From contig JBKJML010000225.1 of assembly GCA_046596415.1 (NCBI GenBank), positions 1 through 8,487 on the forward strand: a stretch of 8,487 nt of DNA. The letters run 5' to 3'. Source of the stretch: JBKJML01 sp046596415. GTDB lineage: Bacteria > Actinomycetota > Thermoleophilia > Gaiellales > Gaiellaceae. The notes under the pieces were generated by a model. The model saw only the letters and a list, made by a program, of their open reading frames with translations. It was not told the origin of the DNA and made no database searches. Below are positions 6,559 through 8,487 of the stretch, in pieces; the stretch's first letter is position 1, and every line of letters starts with the position of its first letter. The position numbers and the translations under genes were made by a program.

Positions 6559-7197
6559 GTGCAGAACCCGTTCCGCAGTGAAGCGGAGGCCTATCGCTTT
6601 CTCTTGCTGACGGTTGGCTACTTCGCCGTGATCGTCGTCGCGGCCGCGATCGCGACGTGGCTTGGCGTCGTCGTGTTCCTGGCGCTGACCGCGGCCGTGG
6701 TCTGGCGGTGGTGGCGGAGCCGGAGCACGGATGCGCCCATCCGCACGATCGTGCATCGAGCCGCAGCCGCTGGCGGGCACCGGATCCTCGTGGTCGCCAA
6801 CGAGACGGTGGGTGGCCGCGAGCTCCTCGACGCGATCGTGCAAAGGGCGGCCGGCGTGCGGGAGGAGGTACTCGTCGTCTGCCCGGCGTTGAACTCGCGG
6901 GCGCGGACCTGGGCCTCGGACGAGGACGGTGCCCGAGCCGCAGCGCAGGGGCGACTGGACGCGTCGCTCACGCGCTTGCGCGCCGAGGGCATCGAGGCGC
7001 GGGGCGAGGTGGGCGACGGCGATCCGCTCCAGGCGATCGAGGATGCGGTGCGCACCTTCGGCCCGGACGAGATCGTCATCTCAACCCACCCGCCGGGCCG
7101 CTCCCACTGGCTGGAGCGCAACGTCGTCGGCGCCGCCCGCGATCGTTTCGACGTCACGATCACCCATGTTGTCGTCGACCTCGGCCCGGGCCCCTAA
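6559..7197 (+). CDS. Two-helix membrane protein with C-terminal UspA-like domain
   Basis: This gene encodes 212 residues. GTG at 6559 follows AGGGAGG (6547-6553), whose first two bases are the last two of the ctaE stop codon. After a polar start (NPFRSEAEAYRF), two hydrophobic segments (about 12-31 and 33-50) are followed by WRWWRSR, so the rest is likely cytoplasmic by the positive-inside rule. Residues 74-207 are a third copy of the domain found twice in the gene before ctaE: ILVVANETV, ELLDAIVQRA, LR.EGIEARGEV, DPLQAI, DEIVISTHP, SHWLERN and THVVVD. It sits where the small subunit IV gene (ctaF/coxD) often lies in caa3 operons, and no other such gene is visible. It may anchor the UspA-like module at the oxidase, but this is inference. 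The gene ends 23 bases from the convergent cytochrome gene. Confidence 0.8.
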   Translation: MQNPFRSEAEAYRFLLLTVGYFAVIVVAAAIATWLGVVVFLALTAAVVWRWWRSRSTDAPIRTIVHRAAAAGGHRILVVANETVGGRELLDAIVQRAAGVREEVLVVCPALNSRARTWASDEDGARAAAQGRLDASLTRLRAEGIEARGEVGDGDPLQAIEDAVRTFGPDEIVISTHPPGRSHWLERNVVGAARDRFDVTITHVVVDLGPGP

Positions 7198-7220
7198 CCC
7201 CGCAGCGGGCTCGCGTTCGG

Positions 7221-7913
7221 CTACTTGCCGGCGCTGGAGGAGACGTAGGCGGCGACCGCCTGCCGCTCCGCCTCGGTCAACGAGCCCTTGAACGACGGCA
7301 TGACGCCCATGCCGTTCGTCACCCGGTCGAGTACGAGCTGCCTGGAGGGCTTCGTCTCGTCGAGGTTCGGGCCGACGTTGCCGGAAGATCCCGCCGCAGC
7401 GAGCGCGTGGCAGCCGCCGCAGCCCCCCTTTGCGAACACCGCCTTGCCGTCGGCCGCGGTGGCATCGTTGCCGCCAGCGCCCGTGGTCTCCGTCGGTGCC
7501 GCGGTCGTTGGGGGCGCGGGTGCCGGAGCGGTGCCGCTCGACACGCCGGCGACGCTCGCCACGTAGGCCGCCACGGCGTCGGCGTCGTCGCCCTTGACGA
7601 GGTCGCGCGGCATCCCGGGCGCGCCGGTCGAGGGAGCGACCACCGGGTACGCGATCTGCCCACGGACGACCTGCCTGACGGTCGCCTCACCGAGGCCGTC
7701 CTTGCGCGTGCGCTCGAATGCGAAGTCGAGGTTCGGCCCGATCTTGCCGCTCGCGCCGGCGTCGGCCAGCGTGTGGCACGAGGCGCATTTCTCCGTGAAG
7801 AGCTGTTTGCCGCGGCTCTTGTCAGCAGCCGCGTCAGGAATCCCGACGGTGCCGCACCCTGCCGCGACCGAGATCGCGCTCAGAACGGCGAGGGCACCGA
7901 CGAGACGACGCAC
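7221..7913 (-). CDS. Di-heme cytochrome c, probable lipoprotein
   Basis: This gene encodes 230 residues. The N-terminus (MRRLVGALAVLSAISVAAGC) is a signal peptide with a plausible, not ideal, lipobox. Cys20 would be the lipidated residue, anchoring the protein outside the membrane. Haem domain 1 (about 32-125) has CASCH (Cys43, Cys46, His47) with likely axial Met101 (GAPGMP). A Pro/Thr/Ala-rich linker (about 125-150) leads to domain 2 (about 153-228) with CGGCH (Cys165, Cys168, His169) and likely axial Met205 (GVMPSF). Family knowledge: such proteins carry electrons outside the membrane. Convergence with the caa3 operon suggests it feeds that oxidase. GTG at 7911-7913 abuts the TAG of the STAS gene with no spacer and lacks a clear ribosome-binding site, so translational coupling is likely. 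Confidence 0.9.
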   Translation of the reverse strand: MRRLVGALAVLSAISVAAGCGTVGIPDAAADKSRGKQLFTEKCASCHTLADAGASGKIGPNLDFAFERTRKDGLGEATVRQVVRGQIAYPVVAPSTGAPGMPRDLVKGDDADAVAAYVASVAGVSSGTAPAPAPPTTAAPTETTGAGGNDATAADGKAVFAKGGCGGCHALAAAGSSGNVGPNLDETKPSRQLVLDRVTNGMGVMPSFKGSLTEAERQAVAAYVSSSAGK

Positions 7914-8276
7914 CTAGGTGGAAGGCCCCGAGGAGCTGAGTGCTCCCACCGCCTCTTCGCGGGTCGCGTGAATCGTGAACACGCGATCCAGGCCGGTGAT
8001 CTCGAAGATCTTCGTGATGTTGCGGTCGTCGCAGACGAGCGACAGTTGGCCGTCGTTGGTGCGCAGGCGCTTCACGCCGCCCACGAGCACGCCGAGCGTA
8101 GTCGAGTCGATGAAGGTCGTGCTCGTGAAGTCCACGATCACGTCCTTGCCGCCCTGAGCGATCACGTCCAGGAGCTGCTGCTTGAACTCCGGCGCGGTGT
8201 ACAGGTCGACCTCGCCGGACAGCGAGATCACGTATTGCTCCTTGCTGAGCTGCTCGGTGCTGATGTCGAAGTTCAA
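7914..8276 (-). CDS. STAS-domain anti-sigma-factor antagonist (SpoIIAA/RsbV-like)
   Basis: This gene encodes 120 residues, the usual size of a single STAS domain. Visible hallmarks are the strand pair ending in LSGEVDLYTAPEFKQQL, VIVDFTSTTFIDSTTLGVLVG with likely phospho-acceptor Ser58, and FEITGLDRVF near the C-terminus. In this family, the unphosphorylated protein binds an anti-sigma kinase and frees a sigma factor; phosphorylation of the Ser switches it off. The start is TTG at 8274-8276, preceded by minus-strand TGGGAGA (8281-8287). Its stop touches the GTG of the cytochrome c gene, so the two are probably co-transcribed. No kinase or sigma factor gene is in the window, so its partners are unknown. 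Confidence 0.93.
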   Translation of the reverse strand: MNFDISTEQLSKEQYVISLSGEVDLYTAPEFKQQLLDVIAQGGKDVIVDFTSTTFIDSTTLGVLVGGVKRLRTNDGQLSLVCDDRNITKIFEITGLDRVFTIHATREEAVGALSSSGPST

Positions 8277-8280
8277 AGTG

Positions 8281-8287
8281 TCTCCCA
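8281..8287 (-). promoter_or_regulatory. Ribosome-binding site supporting a TTG start
   Basis: Minus-strand TGGGAGA lies four bases before the TTG at 8276. Translation from this TTG gives MNFDIST, a natural STAS N-terminus, and no ATG or GTG nearby does better. The rest of the 58-base gap (8277-8334) contains a weak 5-bp hairpin and no promoter I can recognise. Confidence 0.6.
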
Positions 8288-8334
8288 GATTCTCGCCGAC
8301 GTTGTCACACCGGATATCCCCGAATGGGATGAGT

Positions 8335-8487
8335 CTAACCCGTCGGCGACGCCGCGGGTGGGGCTTTCAGCTGCGTCAGTTGCTGCTTGACGAGCGGGGC
8401 GCTCGGGTCGTCCGGCGCGAGCTTCAGGAAGCGCTCGTAGCCGGCGATCGCGACCTTCGTGTCGCCGCCCTGCTGGGCCGTCTGCGC
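8335..8487 (-). CDS. C-terminal end of a TPR-like protein (start beyond the window)
   Basis: The last 50 codons are visible, reading from the right edge to TAG at 8335-8337. The segment 'A..GYERFLKLAPDDPSAP.VKQQL..L' is typical of a tetratricopeptide helix pair, with the Ala/Gly/Tyr spacing and a 'P.DP' turn leading into the next helix. A Pro/Ala-rich tail follows (KAPPAASPTG). TPR proteins mediate protein-protein contacts; what this one does cannot be told from the fragment. It runs in the same direction as the STAS and di-heme cytochrome genes, 58 bases upstream of the STAS start, and could lead that transcript. Confidence 0.75.
   Translation of the reverse strand, partial: AQTAQQGGDTKVAIAGYERFLKLAPDDPSAPLVKQQLTQLKAPPAASPTG

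Noticed and set aside
7199..7209. CCCGCAGCGGG mini-hairpin between the convergent UspA-like and cytochrome genes
   Set aside because: Only about four base pairs can form with a three-base loop and there is no T-run, so it is too weak to call a terminator.
8316..8330. ATCCC-CGAAT-GGGAT hairpin before the STAS gene
   Set aside because: A 5-bp stem with no T-run is weak evidence for a terminator or operator, and it could arise by chance.
6657..8390. Long plus-strand open frame (577 codons) spanning three genes
   Set aside because: It runs in the wrong frame through the UspA-like gene and antisense through the cytochrome and STAS genes. The product is low in hydrophobic patterning and rich in Arg, Gly and Ala.
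1..8487. tRNA or rRNA genes, CRISPR arrays, insertion sequences, phage genes
   Set aside because: I saw no transposase or integrase motifs, no spaced short direct repeats and no tRNA-like cloverleaf. Nearly all the sequence is accounted for by coding regions.

Overview
The window is a G+C-rich, gene-dense stretch of bacterial chromosome with GTG and TTG starts and overlapping genes. The small two-helix DUF6458-type protein, the codon bias and the caa3-type oxidase suggest an actinomycete. My best guess is the deep-branching class Thermoleophilia (Gaiella/Solirubrobacter-like), but that is a judgement from resemblance, not a test.

Layout. (1) Positions 1-1723 (+) hold the 3' part of a multi-domain sensor histidine kinase (GAF-GAF-PAS-HisKA-HATPase) that starts before the window. 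(2) Positions 1724-1845 form a short convergent intergenic region with a long imperfect inverted repeat and a strong hairpin. (3) Positions 1846-2064 (-) encode a small two-helix membrane protein. (4) Positions 2065-2144 are a divergent promoter region. (5) Positions 2145-7197 (+) are one tight operon: ctaC (CuA subunit II with fused cytochrome c), ctaD (A2-type subunit I with two extra N-terminal helices), a tandem UspA-like two-domain protein, ctaE (subunit III), and a two-helix membrane protein carrying a third copy of the same UspA-like domain. (6) On the minus strand, reading inward from the right edge, lie the C-terminus of a TPR-like protein (8335-8487), a STAS anti-sigma-factor antagonist (7914-8276) and a di-heme cytochrome c lipoprotein (7221-7913). 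The last of these converges on the oxidase operon.

How the genes work together. CtaC, CtaD and CtaE form the core of a caa3-type haem-copper oxidase, in which electrons pass through haem c and CuA on CtaC to haem a and the haem a3/CuB site on CtaD. The neighbouring di-heme lipoprotein is a plausible electron carrier to it, and its second haem domain closely resembles the one fused to CtaC. No haem A synthesis or copper-insertion genes lie in the window.

The most unusual content is a family of UspA-like domains with an 'ANETV' first-strand motif and a C-terminal 'ST(H/F)P...S.W' signature. Three copies are interleaved with the oxidase subunit genes by 1-4 bp overlaps or an 10-base gap. One copy is tethered to the membrane by two helices at the place where many caa3 operons carry the small subunit IV gene. 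This looks like an oxidase-associated module whose role I cannot name from sequence.
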